From assembly GCA_022457155.1 (NCBI GenBank), contig JAJGOT010000057.1:433501-497500 (forward strand): a stretch of 64,000 bases of DNA, written 5' to 3'. The stretch comes from Cladopsammia gracilis. Its lineage: Eukaryota; Cnidaria; Anthozoa; Scleractinia; Dendrophylliidae. Positions 24,144 through 34,379 of the stretch are shown here, piece after piece. A program made the position numbers and the translations under genes. The notes beneath the pieces are model-generated. The model saw only the letters and a list, made by a program, of their open reading frames with translations, ran no database searches and was not told the DNA's origin. Positions within the stretch are counted from its first letter, which is position 1. Every line of letters starts with the position of its first letter.

Positions 24144-25658
24144 TTATTTATTTATTTATTTATTTTATTTATTTTTTTTCATTTAGGTGAGGTCCATAAT
24201 GAGGAAAGAAATGGATAAAGCCGGTGTGAAAGACCCCCAGGTTCTGGACAAATCATACTGGATACAACGAGTCGGTGAGGTATGAGGTGTTGTAATGCTC
24301 GTTATAATTGATCTCGTTTGCATTTAAACCAGTAACAGCCCAGAACACCCAAAATAGGGGTGTTTCTTGGTGTTGCGGAAGCCATTGTTGGTTAGCTTTT
24401 GTGTCGTGGTGTGGGTATTGTTCAGTGTCTTTTGAATCTTTTGTTTTACGTCATTTGGTGATCACACCATCCGCAACACCAAGAAACTACCCAAAATAGG
24501 GTTCTTCAGGTAAGGGTTAATAGACTTTTCAATTGAGTGTCGAAAGTAATTTCGCGATTGCCTTGGTTTAATTTGCATTGCTACGCTTTGTGATTGGCTA
24601 AAAAAATCTCGCGCCACTTTCTCAACCAATCACAAGTAAAACCAAAACCAATCGTGACTTGCTCGCACGCGTTTTCCCGCGCTTGGCGCAGGCGACATGT
24701 ATTTGCTTCGAGTTCTGATTGGTTCATTTGATTGTCTGCCTCTGTTGTGATTGGTCAGAGTGATTTCTTTGGTTTTGATTTTACGACACTCAAGTGAAAA
24801 CTGCTCTGTAGCATTATGTGGTCAGCGGTAATGTTCAATACAGGTTAGAATTGGCGTTTTTAGAGGTTGTGTCGAGCCCTCCGGCATTCTAACTTTACGG
24901 GTTCAAGAACAACTACCAAACCTGGAGTGGTTGTTGGAAATCTGGAAATAAATCCTAAAGAGTGCCAGAATCACCTTTTCTGGGTGCGGCTTTAAATAAA
25001 TAAATAAATATATATTTTTTTACGATTTGCCTTTGCAAAACAAAAGCTGACCTTTTTACAGTTTATTGAGTTAGTTGTAGTGGACACTTTGTGCTATACA
25101 TTTTTAATACCTTTACATGTGAAGTCACGGCGGTCATATTGGTGTCCTAAACGAATGCTTTGGGACTTTAGCTCTATTGTTATTCGAACATTCCTATTGT
25201 TTTAGCACTCCAATATGGCCGTCGGTCACGTGAATGAAAATACTTTATACTTTGTGAATAAAGTTATATGTTATTTGCACCCTTGTTTGCACGCTATCTA
25301 CAGATGTTGGAACTTTGAAGCTGGGCACCAGCTTCCTCTCCCCGTCCCTTTTTGGGGGGTCAACTGCACCCCCCCCCCACCTCCTCCCTACCCCCTACCC
25401 CCTCCTCCTTCCCCCTCCCCCTCCCTCCCTCCCCCTCCCCCTCCCCCTCCCTCCCCGTCCCCCTCCCCCTCCCTCCCTCCCTGCCTTCCCTACCTCACTC
25501 TTAAACTAGCCCTGCTCAGATAGTCAAAATGATTGGCTCTGATTAATTAGTTTTCTTTTTTCTTTTTTTAGCTTTCAATTCAGCTTCAGCAAAGCAGCGA
25601 ATACTGGGCCCAAAAAGTTCGAGATTTAACAACACAGATGGATAGTCAACAGACATGA
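12977..25658 (+). CDS. Coiled-coil protein, 18 exons, about 490 aa, not identified
   Basis: Coding exons I assembled: 12977-12988, 13256-13339, 13855-14022, 14151-14213, 14705-14814, 15833-15865, 16030-16071, 16179-16240, 16877-16908, 18600-18857, 19547-19617, 19956-20058, 20277-20345, 22812-22919, 23239-23291, 23377-23401, 24187-24279, 25572-25658. All junctions are GT-AG and all phases agree, giving 1473 nt with the stop. The start MEEQ sits in an excellent context (ACGCCATGG). Residues 5 to about 202 are heptad-rich (LEEKVRKLK, IDELKRQLG, KLKQEFV), then comes an 86-codon non-coil exon, then more coil, a Ser/Asp segment (NDSAYSSLDKG) and a C-terminal coil with SYWIQRVGEL. No signal or membrane segment. 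The build suggests a centrosomal or cytoskeletal scaffold, but I cannot assign a family; SAS-6 was considered and does not match. Confidence 0.85.
13503..13736. repeat. (CCTT)n microsatellite
   Basis: About 58 near-perfect CCTT copies in intron 2 of the coiled-coil gene, preceded by degenerate ATTC/TTCA repeats. Confidence 0.98.
14829..14870. repeat. (GATT)n microsatellite
   Basis: About ten TGAT/GATT copies just after the exon 5 donor. Confidence 0.95.
14941..15732. repeat. 88-bp minisatellite, about 9 copies
   Basis: Units of 88 bp with landmarks GAACAAATGGTACCATG, CTGAAGAGGTTTCATTTGA and CACCATAGGATTTC. Neighbouring units differ by a few substitutions. It fills most of intron 5 of the coiled-coil gene and gives apparent ORFs on both strands that are repeat artefacts. 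Confidence 0.95.
16455..16614. mobile_element. End fragment of a GTGTCCG/GAGAGTTGACTGT element
   Basis: Contains repeated GTCCGTCTTATAGA / GTGTCCGTCTTAAAGAG motifs and ends AGAGAGTTGACTGTAC, the same style of terminus as the larger element at 40546-41241 (pogo/mariner-like miniature elements). Confidence 0.5.
16622..16790. repeat. 18-bp tandem repeat (TCTCTGGGTCTCTCATA)
   Basis: About nine 18-bp units of GGGTCTCTCATATCTCT and close variants, in the intron just upstream of the 16877 exon. Confidence 0.95.
16996..17252. mobile_element. MITE with GGGGGGTGACAACTCT termini
   Basis: The left end GGGGGGTGACAACTCTAA and a nearby GCTGTTTC are mirrored at the right by GAAACAGGCC and TTAGAGTTGTCACCCCCC. 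About 257 bp with CCCGAAA-rich interior. Confidence 0.7.
17253..18599. other. Intron sequence with dispersed repeat fragment
   Basis: Long intron 9 of the coiled-coil gene. Apart from a fragment at about 17880-18060 that shares CATAACCGCTTATATCAACA-type sequence (reverse) with the 1-1112 minisatellite, I see nothing coding. Confidence 0.5.
18600..18857 (+). CDS. 86-codon in-frame exon of the coiled-coil gene (possible cassette)
   Basis: Acceptor GCGTTTTTTAG, donor CAT|GTAAGT, length 258 bp, open throughout and phase 0 at both ends. It can be included or skipped without changing frame between 16908 and 19547. It begins EQRDILSTKNSN, continues with Ser/Asp-rich sequence and a cysteine-rich tail (CTNPVHNCSCY, FACLNCQGLC) unlike the surrounding heptads. 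It also holds an internal ATG in good context at 18636, so an alternative first-exon role is possible. Confidence 0.55.
19063..19220. repeat. Near-perfect 158-bp palindrome (hairpin MITE)
   Basis: The 79-bp arms start AGGGTTGATTTCCACTGTCG and end in the reverse complement at 19220, with almost no loop around 19141. No coding potential. It lies in an intron of the coiled-coil gene. Confidence 0.9.
19872..19945. repeat. (CTTC)n then (TTTA)n microsatellite
   Basis: About eight CTTC units followed by about ten TTTA units, ending just before the acceptor of the 19956 exon. Confidence 0.95.
21170..21790. repeat. ~125-bp direct repeats split by an inverted-repeat element
   Basis: Related blocks (ATGATCGCGAGATTAATTC, then TTTTAGCGCGCGCT, then TACAGTTGCTAATACAG) occur at about 21220-21345, 21590-21700 and 21708-21785. 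The element at 21346-21573 sits between the first and second. Confidence 0.65.
21346..21573. mobile_element. Inverted-repeat element, ~55-bp arms
   Basis: The left arm GGACTTTAGATCGGACGACG...GAGTACGAGATTGAG is mirrored at 21516-21573. A unique centre of about 110 bp has no coding potential. Confidence 0.8.
22076..22178. mobile_element. MITE with GGCCATATTGG ends, copy 1
   Basis: GATGGCGGCCATATTGGTGT at the left and ACTCCAATATGGCCGCC at the right flank a body containing GGGACTTTAGCTCTATT. A second copy is at 25126-25226. Confidence 0.75.
22241..22576 (-). mobile_element. TIR-bounded element carrying the tRNA-like SINE, copy 2
   Basis: The ends are ~36-bp inverted repeats (TCATACCGTCCAGAAGGACG at 22241; its complement ends at 22576). 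Inside, minus strand, is the same tRNA-like unit as at 2068-2290: box-A-like 22423-22412 and box B GGTTCAATCC 22372-22363. Whether the SINE jumped into a MITE or the family is a hybrid cannot be decided from two copies. Confidence 0.7.
24088..24176. repeat. (ATT)n then (TTTA)n microsatellite
   Basis: About 19 ATT units followed by TTTA units, ending ten bases before the acceptor of the 24187 exon. Confidence 0.95.
24339..24508. repeat. Short inverted-repeat element
   Basis: TTTCTTGGTGTTGCGGA (left) and TCCGCAACACCAAGAAA (right), each beside CCCAAAATAGGG. About 170 bp. Confidence 0.7.
24524..24802. mobile_element. MITE with TTTTCAATTGAGTGTCG termini
   Basis: The left end CTTTTCAATTGAGTGTCGAA pairs with ACGACACTCAAGTGAAAA at the right. 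The interior has several TGATTGG/CCAATCA pairs and GCGCG motifs. A truncated relative begins at 20112 (TTTTCAATTGAGTGTCCTAA). Confidence 0.75.
25126..25226. mobile_element. MITE with GGTCATATTGG ends, copy 2
   Basis: Same structure as 22076-22178 (GGGACTTTAGCTCTATT body, ACTCCAATATGGCCG right end), in the last intron of the coiled-coil gene. Confidence 0.75.
25358..25498. repeat. C-rich polypyrimidine tract
   Basis: About 140 bp of CCCTCC/CCCCCTC-type sequence between the MITE and the last coding exon. Proline-rich reading frames through it are composition artefacts. Confidence 0.9.
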
Positions 25659-26310
25659 TCAAGACATCAAACAACTTCAATAGCTTTTAGAACCATATTA
25701 TACAATCTAGATAGATTATTGCAAATTACATTGTATGCACTCTGTTCGCTAAGTGGGATTTGACAACACAATAAGGATGAGTAGTTAGCTTTAGAAAGTT
25801 GTTAGAATTTTTTTTATGATTTTAGTTTTTAACAAAAATACACCGTTATTCCAGTAGTAATGTAAGCAATAAGCGAAATTTAAAGCAAGCCGTTTATTTA
25901 CTTTAATGTCTTAGTACCAATGCGACTGATTCAGCTTTGCTTCCCGTTTTTTTGTCGAAGAAATGCTTAGATTAAGTTAGTACTCTTTCAAACATTTTCT
26001 GTTTATATTCTTTTCTTTTTTTATAATTATCAAGAACGTTTATCGGTTGTTTATTCACGACCACATTTTATTTTACAATGAGAAAATAATATATTTCATC
26101 CTTAACTTTTAAGAGAATGTTTTAAGTCTCTCTTGTGAAGAGAACGCAAACCTTTATACGCTGTGACATAAATGTAAGAAATATATTTTATTCTTTTTCC
26201 TTACCTTTATTTTAACAAATTTTCTTTTATTTATTGCCATAAACATTTTATTTCATTGTATGAATATTAAAGTGTAAAGTTTGCCAATAAATGCTCTACA
26301 TGGGCCTTCA
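25659..26310 (+). other. 3' UTR of the coiled-coil gene
   Basis: AT-rich sequence after the TGA at 25656-25658, with ATTAAA near 26266 and AATAAA at 26286-26291 as the best poly(A) signals. Confidence 0.55.
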
Positions 26311-26426
26311 ATTTGAATTATATGGGATACGCGGTGAACATAAACTTTAGTCACCAACGCGCACACTCTGCATCAATTTTTGCCCCGAAATCAAGTTCCG
26401 GCTTGGCCGGTTCCACAGGTCGTCTG

Positions 26427-26789
26427 TTGAAGGGATAATGTCCCGGCTGAAATATCGTGTTTTCATGATTATGGCCAGGAGCTTGCGTTAAGCTTTCTTT
26501 ATTGTCTTGAAATTGGAAGAAACCATCGCCAAAAGTGACTAGAAAAGTGAAAATTACACAAAAATGACAAGTTTGATTTCTTGACCGCCTGTCAATAAAT
26601 CAAATTTCATGAACTGTAATCCACTTCAATCCTTGCAAACCTGCACTTTATCTCCAAACTACTGCTTTTGCTTTGCGCTATAGAATCCTTTTATCCAACT
26701 AAGTTGTATATTTGGTGGCAGTTGGCGATATAACGCGGAAATAAGCTGAGAGAAATTTTGCTATTTCGGCGGGACAGTGTCCCTTTAGC
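26427..26789. mobile_element. Miniature DNA element, copy B, with clear TIRs
   Basis: Starts AGGGATAATGTCCCGGCTGA and ends CGGCGGGACAGTGTCCCTTT. The interior shares GTATATTTGGTGGCAGTTGG and TGTAATCCACTTC with copy A at 9236-9720. No transposase. Confidence 0.75.
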
Positions 26790-26884
26790 TTCTGATCATG
26801 ATTTTGTTTGTAGGAAGATATGCCCTCGATACTTCATGCAAGACTGAAAGAAAACTGAATTTAATTAAATTCCACCAACATAGA

Positions 26885-27079
26885 ATAGGCCATTTCCAAG
26901 TTTCCTTTAGCCTCTCTATCAAAGTGAGGCTAGGTGCGAAACCTTTCATATGAAAATGAGTTTTCATTCACATGCAAATAAGTTATTTGCATGTGAATGA
27001 AACCTCATTTTCATATGAAAGGTTTCGCACCTAGCCTCGCTTTGATAGAGAGGCTAAAGGCAACTTGGAAATGGCCTAT
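26885..27079. repeat. Near-perfect ~195-bp palindrome (foldback element)
   Basis: Arms of about 95 bp: ATAGGCCATTTCCAAGTTTC at the left is mirrored by GAAATGGCCTAT at the right, centred on GCAAATAAGTTATTTGC near 26982. Non-coding. Confidence 0.9.
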
Positions 27080-27829
27080 TTACCGTTTTGCCATGGGTAA
27101 TGTGTGATGGAATATCTTAGATGATGACTGATTCTAAACTAATAAATAACTAACTAAATTTATTATATTATTCCACCTGCATTTGCGTTGTTTGTTGTTT
27201 GTTTGTTTGTTAAATGGAGAATAACCTGCTATCAGTTTTTGGTAAACCGTTGCTAAAGTTGTGCCTGATCGCAGGTTAAACGGAGAAAGACGAAGGTGCA
27301 CCTCTGTGCCTTAACGCAAACTGGATGTTACAATTATTTAACGGTTTGTTTTCTCGCGTCTTCTACTTTAAATTGTTTTTGTTTATATAACAGGTCGTTC
27401 ATAAAACTGCATTTTGAGTCGGATGATCCAGAACTCACATTTTGCCTGCCCGGCGCAGCAGGTGAATTTTTGCTCGCGTTCCACATTTGATTATTGCGCC
27501 TGTCTAGGCAGGCTGTCCTTAATGAAGTCTTCATTTAAGATTTTACTTATTGGTTTGGCAACTTACAGGCGAATTTCGTTATTTGATCTAGCTTAATCAG
27601 TCTACCTTCCACATTTTCCATTTTAAGTTTGCTGCATATTAGAGATGTGTTTGACGAACTTTTGTTTATACAACAGATGATGTAAATTTTGTTGTCCCAG
27701 TGAAAATATCCAAGCTACCAAATAAATATAGATTTTGGGAAAACAGTACAAATTGTGTTGTATCCACAGGTCTCAATGATGATCTGATAAGCTTTTTTAA
27801 CAATTTCAAGAAGGAAGATACAAGAGCAC
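27080..27829. other. Non-coding, with duplicated block
   Basis: No gene. The stretch at 27410-27600 (with GCGCAGCAGGTGAATTTTTGC and GATTATTGCGCCTGTCTA) has a diverged copy at 30410-30560. Confidence 0.45.
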
Positions 27830-28190
27830 ATCACGGGAAAATGCGAAATTGCAAATAGTTTTTGCTAGAGTCGTAATATAACATACAATGAAATATTTTG
27901 ATGCTTTTGGTAGCATTTTAAATGTTTTTTTTTTTCACCGAAAAAAGGTGAAAAATTTTATTAAAGAATGGCTTGACCTCGTGCTACTTATGACGTCATA
28001 TCTCGTTACCACAGCAATCGGTTGTCACCAAACTTTACCAAAATGTGTCTCAAGGATAAACGAATAGCGACTGAAGACGGTATGTGCTAATCATAAATGG
28101 TCTTAAAAATATCGGAGAAAAACCTTAAGGGATGGTGGCATCCACAACTCCCCAACTCCCCCCCCCCCCCCTTCCCCCCGCCCGGTAGTG
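27830..28190 (-). mobile_element. Fragment of the piggyBac-like family
   Basis: In reverse orientation this matches part of the large element at 54198-56829: a region with AACATACAAT and GATGCTTTTGGT, then TATGACGTCATATCTCGTTA, then TCGGAGAAAAACCTTAA and a C run. Confidence 0.55.
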
Positions 28191-28289
28191 ACTGATATTA
28201 AGATCGTGAAATGAATGTTAAATACGTGATCAGTCCGTAGTTACAATCAGATAACAAGCAGCCTATTTTCTTGATACTGTATTTTGAGA

Positions 28290-28508
28290 AGTCATAACAA
28301 CAGAGTTCGAGTTAGCGGGGTAAATTTGGGCCAAGGGAAACGAAAAATAGTTCGAGTTAGCGGGGAATTCGAGGTATCCGAGTTCGAGTTATCCAAGTCA
28401 GTAAAAATGACTCAAAAATAGGGCCAAATCCAAGGGAAATCGAAGTTAGTTCGAGTTAGCGGGAAGTTGGAGTTATCCGAGTTCGAGTTAGTGGGGGCTA
28501 CTGTAGTT
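28290..28508. mobile_element. End fragment of a TTCGAGTTAGCGGGG element
   Basis: Repeated GTTCGAGTTA(G/T)C(G/C) units ending GTTAGTGGGGGCTACTGTAG, typical in style of pogo/Tigger-like miniature elements. The other end is not clear. Confidence 0.5.
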
Positions 28509-29043
28509 ACTCCGGCCAAAAGGAGTGTACTTTTCTATACGGAGGGGTTTTCGCTAAACGAATTTCTAAAATAACTGTTCACCAACAGATTTCGCTGAAT
28601 TGCGTTTTCAAAAACCGTTTTTGTATATTGGGAACCTTTTTCAGGGTGTCTACCTAGTTAACAATATTGGCAAAACTTTTCATAAAACAACAAAAAAGAT
28701 GTTTGTAGAAATGCCGCTCCGTCACAAACCTTCGTCTATGCAGCGCACGCTTGCATGGTGTCGCGATATACTCTCGACAAATTATAAAGCTATATATATA
28801 ATAATGATTTTTTTTTCACGTTAAAAAGAAACGTCTTTTGTTGAACTAGCTTGCCAGCGCTTTACTGGAAGAATTTTGTTTTCCTTCTTTTTATTTCCGA
28901 GCGAAGTGTGGTTCCCTCCCTGGCCTCTGTTCACAATTCAATGAACTTGCATGCAAAAAAAACACCTTCCCATACCCCAGGAGCTGGTACTCACGATGAA
29001 TTAATAATATCCATCCCAACTTCGTTTGAAAGTTATGAGTATT

Positions 29044-29590
29044 TTTGAAATGCGAAACGCAGTCAGTTTCCCGACATAAAAAAGCGTTTATAAGGAGAGT
29101 GCAAAAATTCCATCAGAGGTACAAATATAAAACAATGTTTGTTTGCATCCATCGTTCGTTTAAAATCGGTGCCAGTATTGTCATGATCATCAAAATGGTT
29201 CTATTATTTTACAGATGAAAAAATGACTTACATAGCGCACATCACACATGTCTCATGGCGCTTTACATATGCTTATGAGAATGAGATCGGACGTCAGCTT
29301 ATGAAGGCGCCTCAGGCAGCCGCTATCGGTCCATTGATGACTCTCTTAAACTTCGACTTTGTTTAAAGAAAAACCACATTTGAGAAATTGGAGATATTTA
29401 ACATTCGAGAAATCGCAGTTTATGAGCAATGTGGCGATGATACCCATAATAGGTCATAAAAATGGTATGTCCGATTCGCCGCCATATGATCTCTTATTTT
29501 CGCGCTGAACGACAAAACTGAAGTCAACGAAAAGGTAGCATTTCGTTCAGAATAGAAGTGTATATAGCATTTTTATGCGTGCGTAAGTCA
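29044..29590. repeat. Segmental duplication, copy 1
   Basis: Matches 30775-31320 with substitutions and small indels. Landmarks are GAATGAGATCGGACGTCAGC, TGGTATGTCCGATTCGC and AACGAAAAGGTAGCATTTCG. No ORF is preserved. Confidence 0.75.
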
Positions 29591-30774
29591 TATTACGGGT
29601 CTCTTTTGATAAAACAACTTACAACCTGTTTGTGGAGTTTTTCTTACGGCTCGTGCAATTTGAGCTTTTTGAAAAACTCACTCGTGCAAATTAATCCCAA
29701 ATTTGAACTCGAAACCGTATGATTACCTATACTTTATATTTGGCAACTTAAAGGCAAATTTCGCCGTGTCGACATTTAATTTGTTGTGTTAAATAGTGTA
29801 TGCAAGTCATCAAAACTACAGAGAAACCCAAACTTTCCTAAAACTTGCTACTGTGGTTTTAAGTTCCACGGATTTTACAAAATAATTTTTCTGTCCACTT
29901 GCAATGTTTTCCACTTGTAATTTGTTGCACATTAGAGACATGAGTTTGACGAACGATCGATTGTTTATACCGTGACGGGTGTCGTAAATTTACATTTTCG
30001 CAGAGTCAATGTATTCCAAGGAATGGAAGAACTTACGCAGGTACGTGATGGTGCACAACTCAACTGAACTAATTACGCCAAGCTACCGATAGATTTTGGA
30101 CAAACAGATCAACAAAAAATCCCTAACAGAAGTAAAAAGTAATATATATCAACAAAATTTGAAAACATCTCTTGAATAACAAAGCAACGACGTGGATGAG
30201 CCGTCATACATAGATAAAACATGCTGTAAATTGTAAACAAAAATTTAATTTCGGAAATGGACTGTTCGAAAAGCCGACTTGTTTCATGAGATGTCACGTC
30301 AAACTTAAAACAAGTATGTCAAGGTTTGGAGACGAATTTTACCGAGCTTTAATATATACTGACAGTACTATAAATTAGAGAAACTTGCGCACAGAAAAGT
30401 TTAAAAGAATACGGCGGCTGAGCTTCCATTTGTAAATTTTGCCTACCCACGCAGCAGGTGATTCAGAATATTTGCTCGCGCTCTACAGTTGATTATTGCG
30501 CCTTTCTACGCAGTCTATTCTTACTGAAGATTTCATTTACGTTTCCATTTTAAATTCAGTGCTGTATATCTGGGACTTTTTGACGAACGTTTGTTAAGTA
30601 ACAGGTTTCGTAAATTGTGTTTTTACAGAGTGAAAAGATTCACAGGAAGTACATGGTCTTGGAGCAAGAGATCGTTCAGAACACAACTTAATCAGTTGAT
30701 GCAAAAATGATGATCCTGTTCAAATTTTTAAAAGTAGGAATAAGAAAAAAAAGCAATGCTTCATGTAAATTTAG
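29591..30774. other. Non-coding, duplicated blocks
   Basis: No gene supported. The block at 29930-30350 has relatives at 33110-33310 (GTAAATTTACATTTTC, CTGAACTAATTACGCCAA) and at 38855-38990 (GCTGTAAATTGTAAACAAAA). Confidence 0.45.
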
Positions 30775-31320
30775 TAACGCGAAACGCACTCCAGTCAGTT
30801 TCCCGAGATAAAAGAAAACATACATTAGGAGAGTGCAAAAATACCATAAGAAGTACAAATATTAAACACTATCGTTTGCATTCATCTTTCGTCCAAAATA
30901 GGTGCCAGTATTCACATGATCATCAAAATGGCTCTCCGAACGGATGTTTTTAAATGAATAAATGACTTATATAGCGCATTTATCACATGTCTTACGAGAA
31001 TGAGATCGGACGTCAGCTCATGAAGGCGCCTTAAACTTCGTTTAGTTTTAAAATTATGACTTTCTTTAAACGAAAAAACACATTTGAGAAATTAAAGATA
31101 TTTGACATTTGAGATATCGTAGTTTATGAGCAAGTGTGGATGATATGGTCAAACTCGCCGCGCTGCCATACTGAAATGGTATGTCCGATTCGCTGGCATA
31201 TGATCTTTTATTTTCTTGCTGAACGACAAAATAAAAACTGAAGCCAACGAAAAGGTAGCATTTCGTTTGGAATAGAAGTGTTTCTAGCATTTTTAATTTA
31301 TGCGTACGTGAGTCATATTT
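30775..31320. repeat. Segmental duplication, copy 2
   Basis: Partner of 29044-29590, same orientation, about 1.7 kb downstream. Confidence 0.75.
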
Positions 31321-31951
31321 TGGGTCTCTTTCGATAAAACAACTGGCGCTCTACAGTTGATTATTGCGCTTTTCTAGGCAGTTTTAAGGTGGCTGAACAC
31401 AGTTTCACTGTACCTATGCGTCATTCATTGTCATTTTAAAACTACTGACGTCTGGGCGTCCAAAATTAGTGAGGCATACGATTAAGCAACAAGCTATATA
31501 TTTTGATATTTTTGTTGAGCTTTTAGGGTGTTGCCATGGCAACACAGTGGATTGTAAATCAGCCTGCGATATTTGGTTTAGTTTATTTTCAGAAAATCTA
31601 GCCGTTAGGTTTTGTCCATCATTTGTCTCCAGTAAACTCGTAAAAATATTCGCATGTTAACACCGGTCTCATGTAATTTTAACAGAGGGATCTTCCGTAA
31701 TTTGTGGTTTAATATGTTTGCGTTTTGTAAAATTCTCGTCTGTTAGATTTCAAATTTCTGATGGCAGGTGAGTTCGGCATATTCGGAACTATTATTGTGC
31801 CACATTTCGTGAAATTCTAACGAGTTGTTCCGTAGATGTCAGCACATTTCCGAGGAAAGTCGCTAAAACATCAAGTCACAATTTTTGCTCAACTGCGCAC
31901 GCGTTGCATTTGACTGGGTTCTCGATCCAAAGACAAAAACGACCAAAAAGC

Positions 31952-32808
31952 AGGGACCGCGCAGCAAGTTTTCGAGTGGGGGGGCTAAAGAAGAATGCGT
32001 GAAGGAAATTTTTTTTGTGGGCGGTGGGGCATGCTTGTGGATTTCTATTCAATTTCTCTAAAGTGACGGATAATGCTATTATAACGCTAAAACTATTGAT
32101 TTTTTTTCCACATCTTCAGTGATGTTGCTGTCGGGTCTGAAAATTCACCATCATTAAATTGAAATATCATAGATTGTTATGTTGTACTACTGATATCAAC
32201 CTTTAATTACTATAAATAAGCCAGAACTCCAACGATTTTACTTGAGCTGCCTTGAACTCAACGCTGTATAATTACTCAGCAATTATTGCACGAGGCTCAG
32301 TGAGTATGATATGAAGAGTTATGCAGATCGAGGGGGCTATCCGCCAAAGCCGAAGGCTTGAGCCCGGTGGATAACACCCTCCGAGATCTGTATATCTTCA
32401 TATCATACGAAAGCCGAGTTCAATAATTGTTTAATTATTCATTCAAAAAATTTACACGGCAAAACGAAACGGTAACTGAAAATAATTTAGTGAATGATAT
32501 TAAAGTTACAAAACAACAAGGCGTTTTCCTGAGAGGTCCGCAGGAAAAAGAAGCCATTTAAAAGACGTTTACCTCTGCTAGGTTAGAAGCGAAAAAATAT
32601 TTTACAATTGTAACGACTAATGCTTCATTTGTCTATTTATCTGCGCGTTTGTCTTTGCCAGTAACTCTGGTCACTTTCGAATTAACGGTTTTTTATAATT
32701 TTTCACTCCGTTACTTTTGTTAAATTATTTTCTGTTTAATTTATTTTTATTCTTGCAAAAAAGTGGGGGGGCTAAAGCCCCCCCAGCCCCTCCCTCTGCG
32801 CGGTCCTT
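31952..32808. mobile_element. TIR DNA transposon remnant (~857 bp)
   Basis: AGGGACCGCGCAG at the left and CTGCGCGGTCCTT at the right form terminal inverted repeats, each followed by a GGGGGGGCTAAAG block. The flanks AAAAAGCA/AAAAGGCA could be an imperfect 8-bp target duplication, as for hAT-type elements. No transposase frame. It contains the palindrome at 32272-32438. Confidence 0.65.
32272..32438. repeat. Palindromic MITE nested in 31952-32808
   Basis: CAATTATTGCACGAGGCT...TATGATATGAAGA pairs with TCTTCATATCATACGAAAGCC...CAATAATTG around a CCGGTGGATAACACC centre. Confidence 0.75.
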
Positions 32809-34379
32809 GAAAAGGCAGTGTATTTCTTTAATGGTTCTATAAATTATCTATTGATTCAACAAACATTTTTACGAACAATAAATTGTTTGATTTTAAGACG
32901 AAAAACAACACTTTCGCGATCCACGCTGAGCAAAATAAATGATCGCTGAATAGCTAGCATCACGTTTGTTTTTCTCAAAACTCTGCACGTGCTGACTCAC
33001 GTAAGCAGCTGAAATTGAAGAGCGCGTGCAAACTATGTTCAGCCACCTTAAGTTCCTGGGATTTCACAAAATATCTTTTTGCTGTCTACTTTCAATGTTT
33101 TCCATTTGCAATTGGTTGCACATTAGAGACATGGGTTTGACTAACGATTGTTTATATAACGGGTTTCGTAAATTTACATTTTCACGGTGTCATTCCCATG
33201 AATGGAAGAAAGTACTAGACGATGGTTCACAACTAAACTGAACTAATTACGCCAATCTACCGATAGAATTTGGGCAAACAGATCAACAAATAATCCCCAA
33301 TAGATGTAAAAATTAAGAAAGTGAATTATTTGAATTTTTTTCAACGAAGTTTGGAAATATATCTTGAATAAATGGAATCATGAAAGAACGCATAAAGTTT
33401 TTACTGTAAGTACGGTTTCATGGGGAGATTTAATCTTTGTGGTCACCGAAGGTGATTTAATCTCATTAAATATGTCGAGCTACCGAAAGTTATCATGTCC
33501 CAGTAATCATGTCATCGCTAGTATCACGTGGATCAATTTCCATTGTATTAAATTTATGCACACTATTCATTTCGCGCCAGAATAAATTTATTTGCGCCAA
33601 ACGGCTTCCAAACCACGAGGAATAGAAAATATAGTCTCGTTTCGCAACAACTTCTATTTCGTTCCTGTCGCACATATTCGGCAGCTAGCTGAACAGTTCT
33701 TTTCCAGGATTTCATCATTTGAAGTTCTAATACTTAGCGCACATTTTAAAGAGAATCGAGAGGTGGTGTTACCGGAGATGTGATAACAAATGATGCATTG
33801 ACTAGAAGGGAAGCTGAATTTGTCCGATTGTTTAGCGACCGTCTTCAGTTAAAGCAACTGCGGCTAAATTGCAACATTCTCGCACCAGAAATGGACGGTT
33901 TTAGTTGTTGTCGGCGTAAAGGGAACCTTTGTTGTTTCGTTTTGGTGCAATCGAAGAATGAATGCATTCATACGCGATGGCCAGTTCTTCCCGCCGTGTT
34001 AACTCTAAAATTTTCAGTTGAATTCGTCCTGGACTTTCGAGGATCATGAATCATTCACTGCCAATCACATTGGGGATGTCAGGTTAGTCCATTTACTTTT
34101 TCTACCCAGCGTTTTGCCATAAAGCTGCATAAAGTGACCGCCTTTCACGCGTATGAAATCTTAGATTTTACCAAAAGTCAAATTACTGTGTTTTTAGATG
34201 AAAAGCTGGTGCCCGTATATTAAAAGTCCAATTATTATATACACTGACCCTGTATTTTATATTGTGAACGCGGGAAGTTCCGATTGTATGTATTTTGTTG
34301 GCTGCGCATAAATAATATTTGGTGCAATTTCGTGCACGCGCGCGCGAAATTTTCTAACAAAGAGCTGTCGCTATTGTCA
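32809..34379. other. Non-coding stretch
   Basis: Short frames of 60-90 codons occur at 33364-34049 but none shows a motif, clear splice context or repetitive conservation. The only structured part is the third diverged copy of the duplicated block at 33110-33310. Confidence 0.4.

Noticed and set aside
12977..25658. SAS-6 or another named centriolar coiled-coil protein
   Set aside because: The general build fits, but there is no SAS-6 head domain and no diagnostic motif; naming it would be a guess from coiled-coil composition.
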